A stretch of DNA of 6,560 bases from Desulfobacteraceae bacterium (lineage in GTDB: Bacteria > Desulfobacterota > DSM-4660 > Desulfatiglandales > Desulfatiglandaceae): contig JAUWPC010000198.1 in assembly GCA_030611815.1 (NCBI GenBank), forward strand, positions 1 to 6,560, in the 5' to 3' direction. Below the pieces are notes generated by a model that was given only the letters and a program-made list of their open reading frames with translations, did not search any database and was not told where the DNA came from. Made by a program: the position numbers and the translations under genes. This document shows, one piece after another, positions 1 through 6,460 of the stretch (within the stretch, counting starts at the first letter, position 1; each line of letters starts with the position of its first letter).

Positions 1-2
1 AT

Positions 3-1451
3 ATGTCAGGGATTGTTTCATATGGCGCCTATGTACCGAAATACAGGATAGACCGAAAACTTATTTACAAGGCCATGGGATGGCTGAACCCCGCTACTTT
101 TATGCCCGGGGAAAAGGCCGTGGCCAACTATGATGAAGACAGCGTGACCATGGCTGTGGCGGCCGGCATAGATTGCCTTAGTGGAATCGACCGGGCAGGA
201 GTTGATGCAGTTTTCTTTGCCACTGCAACATCCCCGTATGCTGAACGACAGAGTGCCGAGATTATTGCAACCGCTCTTGACTGTCGGGCAGATATTCGAA
301 CAGCGGATATTACCGACACGCTCAAGGGGGGGACCACGGCCGTCCTTTCCGCCGTCGATGCAGTCAAAGCCGGATCGGCGAAGAACGTGATGGTCTGTGC
401 TGGTGATATGAGGATAGGTAAGGCCGGGAGCGCCCAGGAAGAGATCTTTGGAGACGGAGCAGCAGCGCTCCTGATCGGGGACGACGCTGTGGTTGCCGAG
501 TTTGTCGGGTCATTTTCGGTATCATACGACTTTGTGGACCACTGGAGAGGTACAGGGCAGAGATTTGACCAACAGTGGGAAGACAGATTCATAAGGGATG
601 AGGGGTATACCCGGTTCATCGTGGAGGCAATTGAAGGTCTGACAAAGGAATGCGGCATTGAATCGAGTGAGCTTTCGAGTGTTGTTTATCCCTGCCTGTA
701 TGCGGGTGACTTCAAGAAGATCGCGAGAGTCCTCGGGCTTTCTGAATCTCAATTGGTAGCGCCGCTCCTCGGCCAGGTTGGCTATGCCGGGACCGCAGAT
801 CCCCTGATGCACCTTGTCAGGGCCTTAGAAGAGGCAAAGCCGGGGGATAGGATCGCCGTTGTTGGATATGGCGCCGGGGCCGATGCCGTGCTATTCGAGG
901 TCACAGAGGAGATCGAAAAGACCAGGGGCAACCGGAGAGGCATCAGTAAGCACCTGACAACGAGACGGGAATTGGGAAGCTACGAAAAGATGGCCGCCTT
1001 TAGAAACCTTCTGCCCACGGAAAAGGGTATCCGAGGTGATACAGTTGCTTTTACAGCCCTTTCCGCGCTGTGGAGAAATCGAAAAGAGGTCCTGGGTCTG
1101 TATGGCAGTTGCTGTAAGGCGTGTGGAACACCCCAGTATCCGGCCCAGAGGGTATGCGTCAAGCCTGATTGTGGGGCAATTGACGAGATGAAGCCATACC
1201 GTTTTTCAGACAGGAAAGGTACCCTGTTTACCTACACAGGAGACAACCTGGCCTTCAGTCCCAATCCTCCTGCCATCTATGGTATCGTCGACTTTGAAGG
1301 AGGAGGCCGGTTCTGGTTCGACCTGACCGACGTGGATTTGGAAGAGGTGAAGGTGGACATGCCGATAGAGATGAGCTTTAGGAAAAAATATGTGGACGAA
1401 AAGTCGGGTATCCACGGGTATTTCTGGAAAGCGGTGCCGGTGATGGAATAG
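3..1451 (+). CDS. HMG-CoA-synthase-like thiolase-fold protein fused to a C-terminal zinc-ribbon/OB-fold (DUF35) domain
   Basis: This 482-residue protein has two parts. Residues 1-300 look like archaeal-type HMG-CoA synthase (opening GIVSYGAYVPKYRI, then EKAVANYDEDSVT, a Gly-rich FGDGAAALLIG at 149-158 and a late VGYGAGADA at 287-295). Residues 325-475 look like DUF35: an amphipathic lead-in, a zinc ribbon with C371-x2-C374 and C385-x4-C390, then an OB-fold (KGTLFTYT to about 475). By my remembered alignment to archaeal HMG-CoA synthases, the catalytic Glu, Cys and His fall at Ala75, Leu107 (in TDTLKGGTT) and Pro230, so ordinary synthase chemistry is unlikely. DUF35 proteins normally assist thiolases and can bridge a CoA site; here that module is covalently attached. 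The partner is probably the thiolase at 1641. The start at base 3 fits the family N-terminus, but only two bases precede it, so its RBS cannot be seen. The domain call is firm; the function is inferred. Confidence 0.85.
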   Translation: MSGIVSYGAYVPKYRIDRKLIYKAMGWLNPATFMPGEKAVANYDEDSVTMAVAAGIDCLSGIDRAGVDAVFFATATSPYAERQSAEIIATALDCRADIRTADITDTLKGGTTAVLSAVDAVKAGSAKNVMVCAGDMRIGKAGSAQEEIFGDGAAALLIGDDAVVAEFVGSFSVSYDFVDHWRGTGQRFDQQWEDRFIRDEGYTRFIVEAIEGLTKECGIESSELSSVVYPCLYAGDFKKIARVLGLSESQLVAPLLGQVGYAGTADPLMHLVRALEEAKPGDRIAVVGYGAGADAVLFEVTEEIEKTRGNRRGISKHLTTRRELGSYEKMAAFRNLLPTEKGIRGDTVAFTALSALWRNRKEVLGLYGSCCKACGTPQYPAQRVCVKPDCGAIDEMKPYRFSDRKGTLFTYTGDNLAFSPNPPAIYGIVDFEGGGRFWFDLTDVDLEEVKVDMPIEMSFRKKYVDEKSGIHGYFWKAVPVME

Positions 1452-1476
1452 GGGGTAGATCCGGGACACAGGTGTA

Positions 1477-1537
1477 CTGATTTAAGTGCCTAAAGTGCCT
1501 AAAGTTTAAAGTGCCTAAAGTTAAGGAACTTCGTGAC
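1477..1537 (+). repeat. 61-base dispersed direct repeat, copy 1
   Basis: This stretch matches 6461-6521 at 60 of 61 positions in the same orientation; the only difference is A1508 against G6492. Inside it the 9-mer AAGTGCCTA occurs three times (1484-1492, 1493-1501, 1509-1517), the first two in direct tandem. The right part has a perfect 5-bp stem, AAGTT (1518-1522) and AACTT (1527-1531), around an AAGG loop. In this copy only, AAAGTTA (1517-1523) can also pair with TGACTTT (1534-1540) using one G-T wobble, followed by two more T's, which could make a weak terminator for the upstream gene. It lies wholly between genes. It resembles intergenic repeats I associate with Desulfobacterota genomes, but that is unverified memory. 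It has no terminal inverted repeats, so a classic MITE is not supported. Confidence 0.9.
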
Positions 1538-1567
1538 TTTTTATCTGGTAGAACCTTATTATGGTAC

Positions 1568-1584
1568 CACTATCTGAGGTAGTG
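1568..1584 (+). promoter_or_regulatory. small hairpin upstream of the thiolase gene
   Basis: CACTATC (1568-1574) pairs with GGTAGTG (1578-1584) across a TGA loop, giving seven pairs including one T-G wobble. No T-tract follows, so it is not a terminator. It could be an operator half-site pair or a leader RNA structure, or it could be chance. It lies between the 61-base repeat and the thiolase RBS. Confidence 0.3.
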
Positions 1585-1586
1585 CG

Positions 1587-1615
1587 TTAGGCCGATTAAT
1601 CAAAGTATATATAAG
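1587..1615 (+). promoter_or_regulatory. weak sigma-70-like promoter candidate for the thiolase-liv operon
   Basis: An AT-rich TATATATAAG block (1606-1615) could supply a -10 element (TATAAG at 1610-1615). The sequence 17 bases upstream of it (TTAGGC, 1587-1592) matches a -35 box poorly. The 189-base gap after the preceding gene makes an independent promoter here reasonable, but the motif alone is weak. Confidence 0.2.
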
Positions 1616-1625
1616 CAGTTAGGAC

Positions 1626-1632
1626 AAGGAGG
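1626..1632 (+). promoter_or_regulatory. strong ribosome binding site of the thiolase gene
   Basis: AAGGAGG ends eight bases before the ATG at 1641. It is close to a full anti-16S match and fixes that start codon. Confidence 0.85.
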
Positions 1633-1640
1633 ATGTAATA

Positions 1641-2837
1641 ATGGCGGAAGGTATTAAAGATAAAGTTGCTATCATAGGGATGGGCTGTACCCGGTTTGGA
1701 GAGCGCTGGGATGCCGGGGCAGAAGATCTGATAGTAGAGGCATTCAAGGAGGCCATTGAGGACGCGGGGATAGAAAAAAAAGAGATTCAGGCCGCATGGT
1801 TTGGTTCATGCTTTGATGAAGTCAATGTGGGCAAGTCTGCCACACCTTTGAGTCTTACCCTGAAACTGCCCTTTATCCCTGTAACCAGGGTCGAGAATTT
1901 CTGTGCCACAGGGTCAGAGGCCCTGCGGGGGGCGGTCTATGCTGTGGCTTCGGGGGCCTACGACATATGTCTTGCCTTAGGGTCTGAAAAACTCAAGGAC
2001 ACTGGATACGGGGGGCTCCCGGATTTTTCCCAGCTATTGGGAACAAAGAATCGTCTGATTTTTCCAAATATCAGCGCGCCAGGTGGATTTGCCATGATGG
2101 CAACGCGTTATTTCGCAAAGTACGGTCTGGGTCCAGATGAGGGGAAGGAGATCCTTGCCATGGTGTCGGCCAAGAGCCATGAAAACGGTGCCAGGAACCC
2201 GAAGGCCCACCTTAGAAAGGAAGTATCTGTCGAGAAAATCTTGAAGGCCCCCATGATTGCCTGGCCTCTTGGTCTTTTTGACTGCTGCGGGGTAAGTGAC
2301 GGCGCAGCCGCAGCCATTGTCTGCCGGGCCGATCTTGCAAAGAACTTCCGCCCTGATCCGGTCTATGTCAAATCGATGCAGATCGCCTTGAGTTCCGGCG
2401 AGGAGTTAATGTACACCGACTGGGATGGGACATATGTTAAGACTGCTGTGAAGTGTGCTGCCCGGGCATACGAAGAGGCCGGTATCAAGAATCCGAGACA
2501 AGAGATAAGTATGATGGAGGTTCATGATTGCTTCTCCATCACAGAGCTCGTGACGTACGAAGATCTGGGGATATCGGAACGGGGAAAGGCAGGCAATGAC
2601 GTTCGCGATGGATTCTTCAACCTGGACGGCAAGATCCCGTGCCAGCCTGACGGGGGGCTCAAGTGCTTCGGTCACCCCATTGGTGCGTCTGGTTTGAGGA
2701 TGATGTATGAGATGTACAAGCAGTTTCAGGGGAAGGCCGGGGACAGACAAATCAAAGATCCCAAGATCGGGCTCACCCATAATATGGGCGGATTTCCGGC
2801 CATGAACCTGATCAGTGTCAATATCGTAGGACTCTGA
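1641..2837 (+). CDS. SCP-x/acetyl-CoA acetyltransferase-type thiolase
   Basis: This 398-residue thiolase has the usual family length. The acyl-accepting nucleophile is Cys88 in NFCATGSEA. His295 and Cys297 sit in EVHDCFS, the HDCF motif typical of SCP-2/SCP-x and archaeal thiolases where classical enzymes have NEAF. His345 lies in CFGHPIGASG. The classical C-terminal CxG cysteine is absent; HNMGG (380-384) is there instead, as is normal for this subgroup, whose HDCF cysteine takes over that role. The expected reaction is CoA-dependent cleavage of a 3-oxoacyl-CoA, or the reverse condensation, in the cytoplasm. It belongs to the branch that works with DUF35 proteins (archaeal acetoacetyl-CoA thiolase; BbsB of anaerobic toluene degradation), and the gene upstream carries such a domain. 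livH starts 16 bases after its stop, so it probably shares the transporter's mRNA. Its G+C looks nearer to the upstream gene than to the liv genes. The true substrate cannot be read from the sequence. Confidence 0.88.
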   Translation: MAEGIKDKVAIIGMGCTRFGERWDAGAEDLIVEAFKEAIEDAGIEKKEIQAAWFGSCFDEVNVGKSATPLSLTLKLPFIPVTRVENFCATGSEALRGAVYAVASGAYDICLALGSEKLKDTGYGGLPDFSQLLGTKNRLIFPNISAPGGFAMMATRYFAKYGLGPDEGKEILAMVSAKSHENGARNPKAHLRKEVSVEKILKAPMIAWPLGLFDCCGVSDGAAAAIVCRADLAKNFRPDPVYVKSMQIALSSGEELMYTDWDGTYVKTAVKCAARAYEEAGIKNPRQEISMMEVHDCFSITELVTYEDLGISERGKAGNDVRDGFFNLDGKIPCQPDGGLKCFGHPIGASGLRMMYEMYKQFQGKAGDRQIKDPKIGLTHNMGGFPAMNLISVNIVGL

Positions 2838-2843
2838 GAAAAA

Positions 2844-2847
2844 GAGG
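2844..2847 (+). promoter_or_regulatory. ribosome binding site supporting the TTG start of livH
   Basis: GAGG lies six bases before the TTG at 2854. The next in-frame ATG comes only after the conserved first membrane segment, so this site decides in favour of the TTG start. Confidence 0.65.
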
Positions 2848-2853
2848 AAACAG

Positions 2854-3723
2854 TTGGAATTTCTACAGGTTTTAATTACCGGATTGGGCCAGGGGTGTCT
2901 CTATGGACTTATCGCCCTGGGGTTTGTTTTAATTTATAAGGCAACAGAGATCGTAAATTTCGCCCAGGGAGATCTGTTGATGTTAGGTGCTTTTTTTGCA
3001 GTGACGTATATAGGGATTCTTGACTTACCTTATTGGCTTGGTTTCCTCTTAACGATTATTTCCATGGCTGTTTTCGGCTATCTGCTTGATATGTTAGTCA
3101 TTCGCTCAATGATAGGTGAATCCCAGCTCTCTATTATCATTTTAACCATTAGTATTGGTTTTATCTTACGCGCAGTGGCTGGCGGGATCTGGGGATCAGA
3201 CATTCTTTCGCTGGAGACACCCTACTCAGGGGAAATGGCTAATATTGAGGGTCTGGTCATCGGTCAGGAGTATCTTGTTGTCATCGCCGGAACCATCGTC
3301 CTTTCTGTTATATTGTTTCTCTTCTTCAAATTTTCCAGCCTCGGGATTGCCATGCAGGCCTCTTCTCAAAATCAGTTGGCCGCGTATTATATGGGGGTTC
3401 CTGTAAAGAGAGTCTTTTCTCTAATTTGGGCCATCAGTGCCTTGGTCGCTGCTGTAGCAGGGACATTAATGGCCCCCATCTCGCTGGTAGACCCACAAAT
3501 GGGTTTCATTGGAATCAAGGCTTTTGCTGCCGCGGTCATTGGCGGCTTTGGAAGCCTCCCGGGAGCATTAATAGGAGGCCTGATAATCGGAATCTCGGAG
3601 CAGTTAGCCGGGACATACCTCCCAACCGGATTCCAGGAAATCACTGCCTATTTGATTATGTTTTTGGTATTAACCTTGCGTCCAAAGGGTCTTTTCGCCC
3701 AGATTCAGCAAAAAAAGGTCTAA
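2854..3723 (+). CDS. livH: branched-chain amino-acid-type ABC transporter permease, LivH family
   Basis: This is a 289-residue polytopic inner-membrane protein, the usual LivH length. Residues 7-40 (GLGQGCLYGLIALGF then LIYKATEIVNFAQGD) form the family's N-terminal signature. Hydrophobic stretches lie near 9-27, 40-55, 60-80, 92-110, 138-158, 186-206, 222-246 and 262-276. The loop AVIGGFGSLPGALIGG (227-242) is the conserved region that contacts the ATPase subunits. It should pair with LivM (3791) to form the pore of a HAAT-family importer for leucine-like amino acids or, in many anaerobes, other small organic acids. The start codon is TTG, chosen because it puts the usual few residues before the first membrane segment. 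The gene follows the thiolase by 16 bases and precedes livM by 67. The family is certain; the substrate is not. Confidence 0.93.
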   Translation: MEFLQVLITGLGQGCLYGLIALGFVLIYKATEIVNFAQGDLLMLGAFFAVTYIGILDLPYWLGFLLTIISMAVFGYLLDMLVIRSMIGESQLSIIILTISIGFILRAVAGGIWGSDILSLETPYSGEMANIEGLVIGQEYLVVIAGTIVLSVILFLFFKFSSLGIAMQASSQNQLAAYYMGVPVKRVFSLIWAISALVAAVAGTLMAPISLVDPQMGFIGIKAFAAAVIGGFGSLPGALIGGLIIGISEQLAGTYLPTGFQEITAYLIMFLVLTLRPKGLFAQIQQKKV

Positions 3724-3767
3724 TAAAATCAGTCAATATGATCTTAACCATAAATTGGATACACTTC

Positions 3768-3790
3768 GAATTTAAAACTGGGTTTAATTC
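3768..3790 (+). promoter_or_regulatory. hairpin abutting the livM start codon
   Basis: In the 67-base livH-livM gap, GAATT (3768-3772) pairs with AATTC (3786-3790), and AAA (3774-3776) with TTT (3783-3785), leaving one bulged T and a six-base loop. The structure ends directly before the ATG at 3791. The only Shine-Dalgarno-like bases (TGGG, 3779-3782) sit in the loop. It could tune LivM translation, but the region is AT-rich and such pairings arise easily. Confidence 0.3.
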
Positions 3791-4867
3791 ATGCGAATAA
3801 TCTTCAAAACCTCCTATCTTCAAGATATAAAACTCCTAAAACATAATGGGTATATTTTTTGGTACGGTGTTCTTTTATTTGCCCTGTTAATCGCGCCTGC
3901 TGTTCTGGGTGAGTTTTATATCGGTGAAATGGCCTTCATCTTCATCTACGCCATTGCCGGGTTGGGATTGATGATCCTGGTCGGATTCACAGGACTACCC
4001 AGTTTGGGTCATGCCGCCTTTATGGCTATAGGCGCTTATGCCAATGCATATTTTTTACATAAGGGAGTTCCTTTTTTAATTTCCATTTTTTTGGCCGGCC
4101 TTATCAGTTTCGGTGTTGGCGCTTTAATAACAGTCCCATTAAGAAGAATGACCGGAATCTACTTCGCCATTGCCTCGTTGGCTTTCGCGATTATCGTAGA
4201 AGAGATAATTGCCCACTGGAAATCAGTTACAGGCGGCTTAGGTGGGATGTCGGTGGATAATCCTGTTATTTTTGGATTCGAACTGGACAGTACCTGGCAT
4301 TTTTATTTTCTCTGTCTCGCAATTCTACTGGCTGTGTTATATTGCACACTAAATCTTATCAGATCACCCAGCGGCCGAGCATTTATCGCGATTCGTGATT
4401 CGGAAATCTCTGCTGAGAGTATGGGGATCAACTTATCGATCTATAAAATCAAGTCATTTGCTATCAGCGGATGTTTTACGGGCCTGGCCGGCGCTTTGTT
4501 TGCCCACAGGCTGTCCTTTTTAACTCCGGACGCGTTCAATTTCCTTTTGTCTATTCAGCTCCTGATGATGGTCGTCGTTGGCGGGCTGGGAACTGTTCAC
4601 GGGGCAATTTTTGGAGCCATTTTTGTGGGACTGTTACCCCAGGTAATTGCTATTGCTAAAGATTATCTTCCACCCGCGATAGGTCAATTTCCTGGCCTGG
4701 AGCCGGGGCTTTTCGGAATTATCATGGTCTTGTTCATTATCTTTGAACCGATGGGATTATACGGCAGATGGGTGAAATTTAAACTCTTCTTTGACATGTT
4801 TCCACTCTACCGCAAAGCAACCTTTAAACGTCAAAAAACATATTTGAAAACGGAGCGAGTGCAATGA
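3791..4867 (+). CDS. livM: branched-chain amino-acid-type ABC transporter permease, LivM family
   Basis: This 358-residue inner-membrane permease is the second half of the LivHM pore. After a cytoplasmic lead of about 20 residues come hydrophobic segments near 22-40, 46-66, 75-90, 94-114, 122-140, 169-189, 222-240, 252-283 and 306-320. LivM hallmarks are visible: GLMILVGFTGLPSLGHAAF (59-77), GIYFAIASLAFA (122-133), the IRDSEISAESMGI coupling stretch (201-213) and VVGGLGTVHGAIFGA (262-276). After the last membrane segment a basic tail of about 35 residues (324-358, with RKATFKRQKTY at 341-351) extends past the E. coli-type end; I recall similar tails in Desulfobacterota relatives. An in-frame TAA at 3773 rules out an upstream extension. 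The Shine-Dalgarno is poor, unlike those of the neighbours. Its stop overlaps the livG start (ATGA), so the two are translationally coupled. Confidence 0.92.
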   Translation: MRIIFKTSYLQDIKLLKHNGYIFWYGVLLFALLIAPAVLGEFYIGEMAFIFIYAIAGLGLMILVGFTGLPSLGHAAFMAIGAYANAYFLHKGVPFLISIFLAGLISFGVGALITVPLRRMTGIYFAIASLAFAIIVEEIIAHWKSVTGGLGGMSVDNPVIFGFELDSTWHFYFLCLAILLAVLYCTLNLIRSPSGRAFIAIRDSEISAESMGINLSIYKIKSFAISGCFTGLAGALFAHRLSFLTPDAFNFLLSIQLLMMVVVGGLGTVHGAIFGAIFVGLLPQVIAIAKDYLPPAIGQFPGLEPGLFGIIMVLFIIFEPMGLYGRWVKFKLFFDMFPLYRKATFKRQKTYLKTERVQ

Positions 4868-5634
4868 CGTTTTTTAAGGCAGAAAACATCTCAATAGATT
4901 TTGGCGGAATCAGAGCGGTAAACGATGTCAGCTTTGATGTCGAAAAGGGGACGATTTTTACCATTGTGGGGCCCAACGGGGCTGGAAAAACAACTATTTT
5001 TAATATTATCAGCAGAATATATAATCTGACCGAAGGCCGGATTATTTTTGAAGATAAAGATATCACCCGTTTACCGGCTCACCAGGTCGTCAACCTGGGA
5101 ATCGCCAGAACGTTTCAGAATATTGAATTGTTCGAGCACGCCACTGTCCTTCACAATTTGCTGATCGGTCGACATATTTACTGTCGGTCAACGTTCTTTT
5201 CAGATTTGTTTTTTCTTCCATCGGTAAAACGAATGGAATTGGAGCTTCGAAGGAAGGTTGAAGATGTGATAGATTTCTTAGATTTACAACACTACAGAAA
5301 TCAACTGATCCAAAATCTTCCCTATGGAGTTCGAAAGATTGTTGAGTTAGGGAGAGCTCTCTGTACCGAACCGAAACTCCTCTTGCTGGACGAACCCGCA
5401 TCCGGTTTGAATGTAGACGAAACAGAAAATATGTCATTCTGGATAGATGATATCAAGAAATTGTTGGGCATTAGCGTGATTATGGTAGAACATAATATGA
5501 ATTTGGTTTCCCAGGTTTCGGATCATGTGCTGGCCATAAATTACGGCCGGGTATTAGCGGATGGAACGCCGAAGGAAGTTCAGACGAATCCCGATGTAAT
5601 CAAGGCATATCTCGGAGAAGATAAAGATGTCTGA
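4864..5634 (+). CDS. livG: branched-chain amino-acid-type ABC transporter ATPase, LivG family
   Basis: This 256-residue cytoplasmic ATP-binding subunit would power LivHM together with LivF. The Walker A motif is GPNGAGKTT (36-44), the Q-loop glutamine is Gln85 in ARTFQNIELF, Walker B is LLLLDEP (172-178) with Glu177, the D-loop is SGLN (180-183) and the switch histidine is His210 in MVEHNMNL. The region around 90-135 is the longer insert that separates LivG from LivF. The ABC signature is degenerate: LPYGVRKIVEL (152-162) replaces LSGGQ, which fits the LPYG-type signature seen in LivG proteins. Its ATG lies inside the livM stop (ATGA overlap), with GGAG at 4852-4855 as RBS; its own stop overlaps livF by eight bases. 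The family call is secure. Confidence 0.94.
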   Translation: MTFFKAENISIDFGGIRAVNDVSFDVEKGTIFTIVGPNGAGKTTIFNIISRIYNLTEGRIIFEDKDITRLPAHQVVNLGIARTFQNIELFEHATVLHNLLIGRHIYCRSTFFSDLFFLPSVKRMELELRRKVEDVIDFLDLQHYRNQLIQNLPYGVRKIVELGRALCTEPKLLLLDEPASGLNVDETENMSFWIDDIKKLLGISVIMVEHNMNLVSQVSDHVLAINYGRVLADGTPKEVQTNPDVIKAYLGEDKDV

Positions 5635-6400
5635 TAACATATTAACCTTAAGAAATATCGAGACCTACTACGGTCCGATACTGGCGATTAGGGGTATCAG
5701 CCTTGATGTTCAAAAGGGGAAAATTGTCACCATTCTGGGCGCAAATGGTGCGGGTAAAACCACAATTTTGAAAACTATATCTGGCGCCATGGTCCCTCAA
5801 AAGGGAAAAATCGAGTTTATGGGAAGAGAGCTACAAAAGCAAAATCCGGACTGGGTTGCACGAAAAGGAATAGCGCATGTTCCTGAGGGAAGAGAGGTCT
5901 TTCCGCTGTTGTCGGTTCAGGAAAACCTGTTGATGGGAGCGTACGTTCGAAAAGATAAAAAAAAGGTTAATGAGGATTTGGAAGTTGTCTATGATTATTT
6001 TCGCGTATTAAAAGAACGCAGCAAACAGAAATCAGGGCTTTTATCAGGAGGAGAACAGCAGATGCTGGTGCTGGGACGGGCGATGATGGCCCGTCCCAAA
6101 CTGATGCTGTTAGACGAGCCATCCCTGGGCCTATCTCCCCTTTTTGTTCAAGATATTTTTAACATCATCAAACGGTTAAACACCGTACAGAAAATGACCA
6201 TGTTGCTGGTTGAACAAAATGCCAACATGGCGCTGCAAAGCAGCGCGTATGGTTATGTGTTGGAAAACGGACGAATTGTGATGGAAGATACGTGTGAAAA
6301 CCTGATGGCAAGCGATGACATTAAAGAGTTTTACATGGGGATAAAAGAAGAAGGAGTGAGAGGCAAACGCCGATGGAAAAAAAGAAAAACCTGGCGGTAA
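5627..6400 (+). CDS. livF: branched-chain amino-acid-type ABC transporter ATPase, LivF family
   Basis: This is the second ATPase subunit, 257 residues, cytoplasmic and bound to the LivHM pore. Walker A is GANGAGKTT (38-46), the Q-loop region is HVPEGREVFP (84-93), the ABC signature is intact as LSGGEQQM (139-146), and Walker B is LMLLDEP (159-165) with Glu164. The switch position is Gln197 in LLVEQNAN rather than His, as is usual in LivF. The start overlaps the livG end by eight bases, with GGAG at 5614-5617 as RBS, so the genes are coupled. The last 15 or so residues (GKRRWKKRKTWR at 246-257) are a strongly basic, Trp-containing tail beyond the usual LivF end; I recall similar tails in Desulfobacterota relatives whose clusters encode acyl-CoA ligases, but cannot confirm this. 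It is the last gene before a terminator. Confidence 0.94.
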   Translation: MSDNILTLRNIETYYGPILAIRGISLDVQKGKIVTILGANGAGKTTILKTISGAMVPQKGKIEFMGRELQKQNPDWVARKGIAHVPEGREVFPLLSVQENLLMGAYVRKDKKKVNEDLEVVYDYFRVLKERSKQKSGLLSGGEQQMLVLGRAMMARPKLMLLDEPSLGLSPLFVQDIFNIIKRLNTVQKMTMLLVEQNANMALQSSAYGYVLENGRIVMEDTCENLMASDDIKEFYMGIKEEGVRGKRRWKKRKTWR

Positions 6401-6413
6401 TGGAATCAAATTA

Positions 6414-6441
6414 CCACCCCCAGAGGAGGTGGCTTGTTTTT
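6414..6441 (+). terminator. rho-independent terminator after livF
   Basis: CCACC (6414-6418) pairs with GGTGG (6428-6432); after one C/A mismatch, CC (6420-6421) pairs with GG (6425-6426) around an AGA loop. A T-rich run (TTGTTTTT, 6434-6441) follows. It starts 14 bases after the livF stop, so the thiolase-liv transcript probably ends here. Confidence 0.72.
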
Positions 6442-6460
6442 GTTGGTCCTGGAAAGTACG

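Noticed and set aside
128..658. Long open frame on the minus strand (176 codons) inside the first gene
   Set aside because: It lies entirely opposite a well-supported gene and its translation is low-complexity and Ser/Ala-rich without a recognisable fold. It is a shadow of the coding frame.
1461..1480. ACACAGGTGT palindrome after the first gene as a terminator
   Set aside because: The pairing leaves only a two-base loop and no T-tract follows.
1477..1537. Tandem 9-mers as a CRISPR array
   Set aside because: The units are nine bases long with no spacers of regular size, and only three occur, so this does not fit CRISPR repeats.
2781..2793. Missing CxG cysteine near the thiolase C-terminus, which could suggest an inactive enzyme
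   Set aside because: SCP-2/SCP-x-type thiolases normally lack it and use the cysteine of HDCF instead, which is present at residue 297.
3426..3800. 124-codon + strand frame overlapping the livH end and the livH-livM gap
   Set aside because: It is out of frame with livH for most of its length, has no good RBS, and its translation resembles no known family. The livH reading is far better supported.
5317..5349. Absence of a canonical LSGGQ signature in LivG
   Set aside because: LivG proteins commonly carry an LPYG-type signature at this place, and all other ATPase motifs are intact, so this is not evidence of decay.
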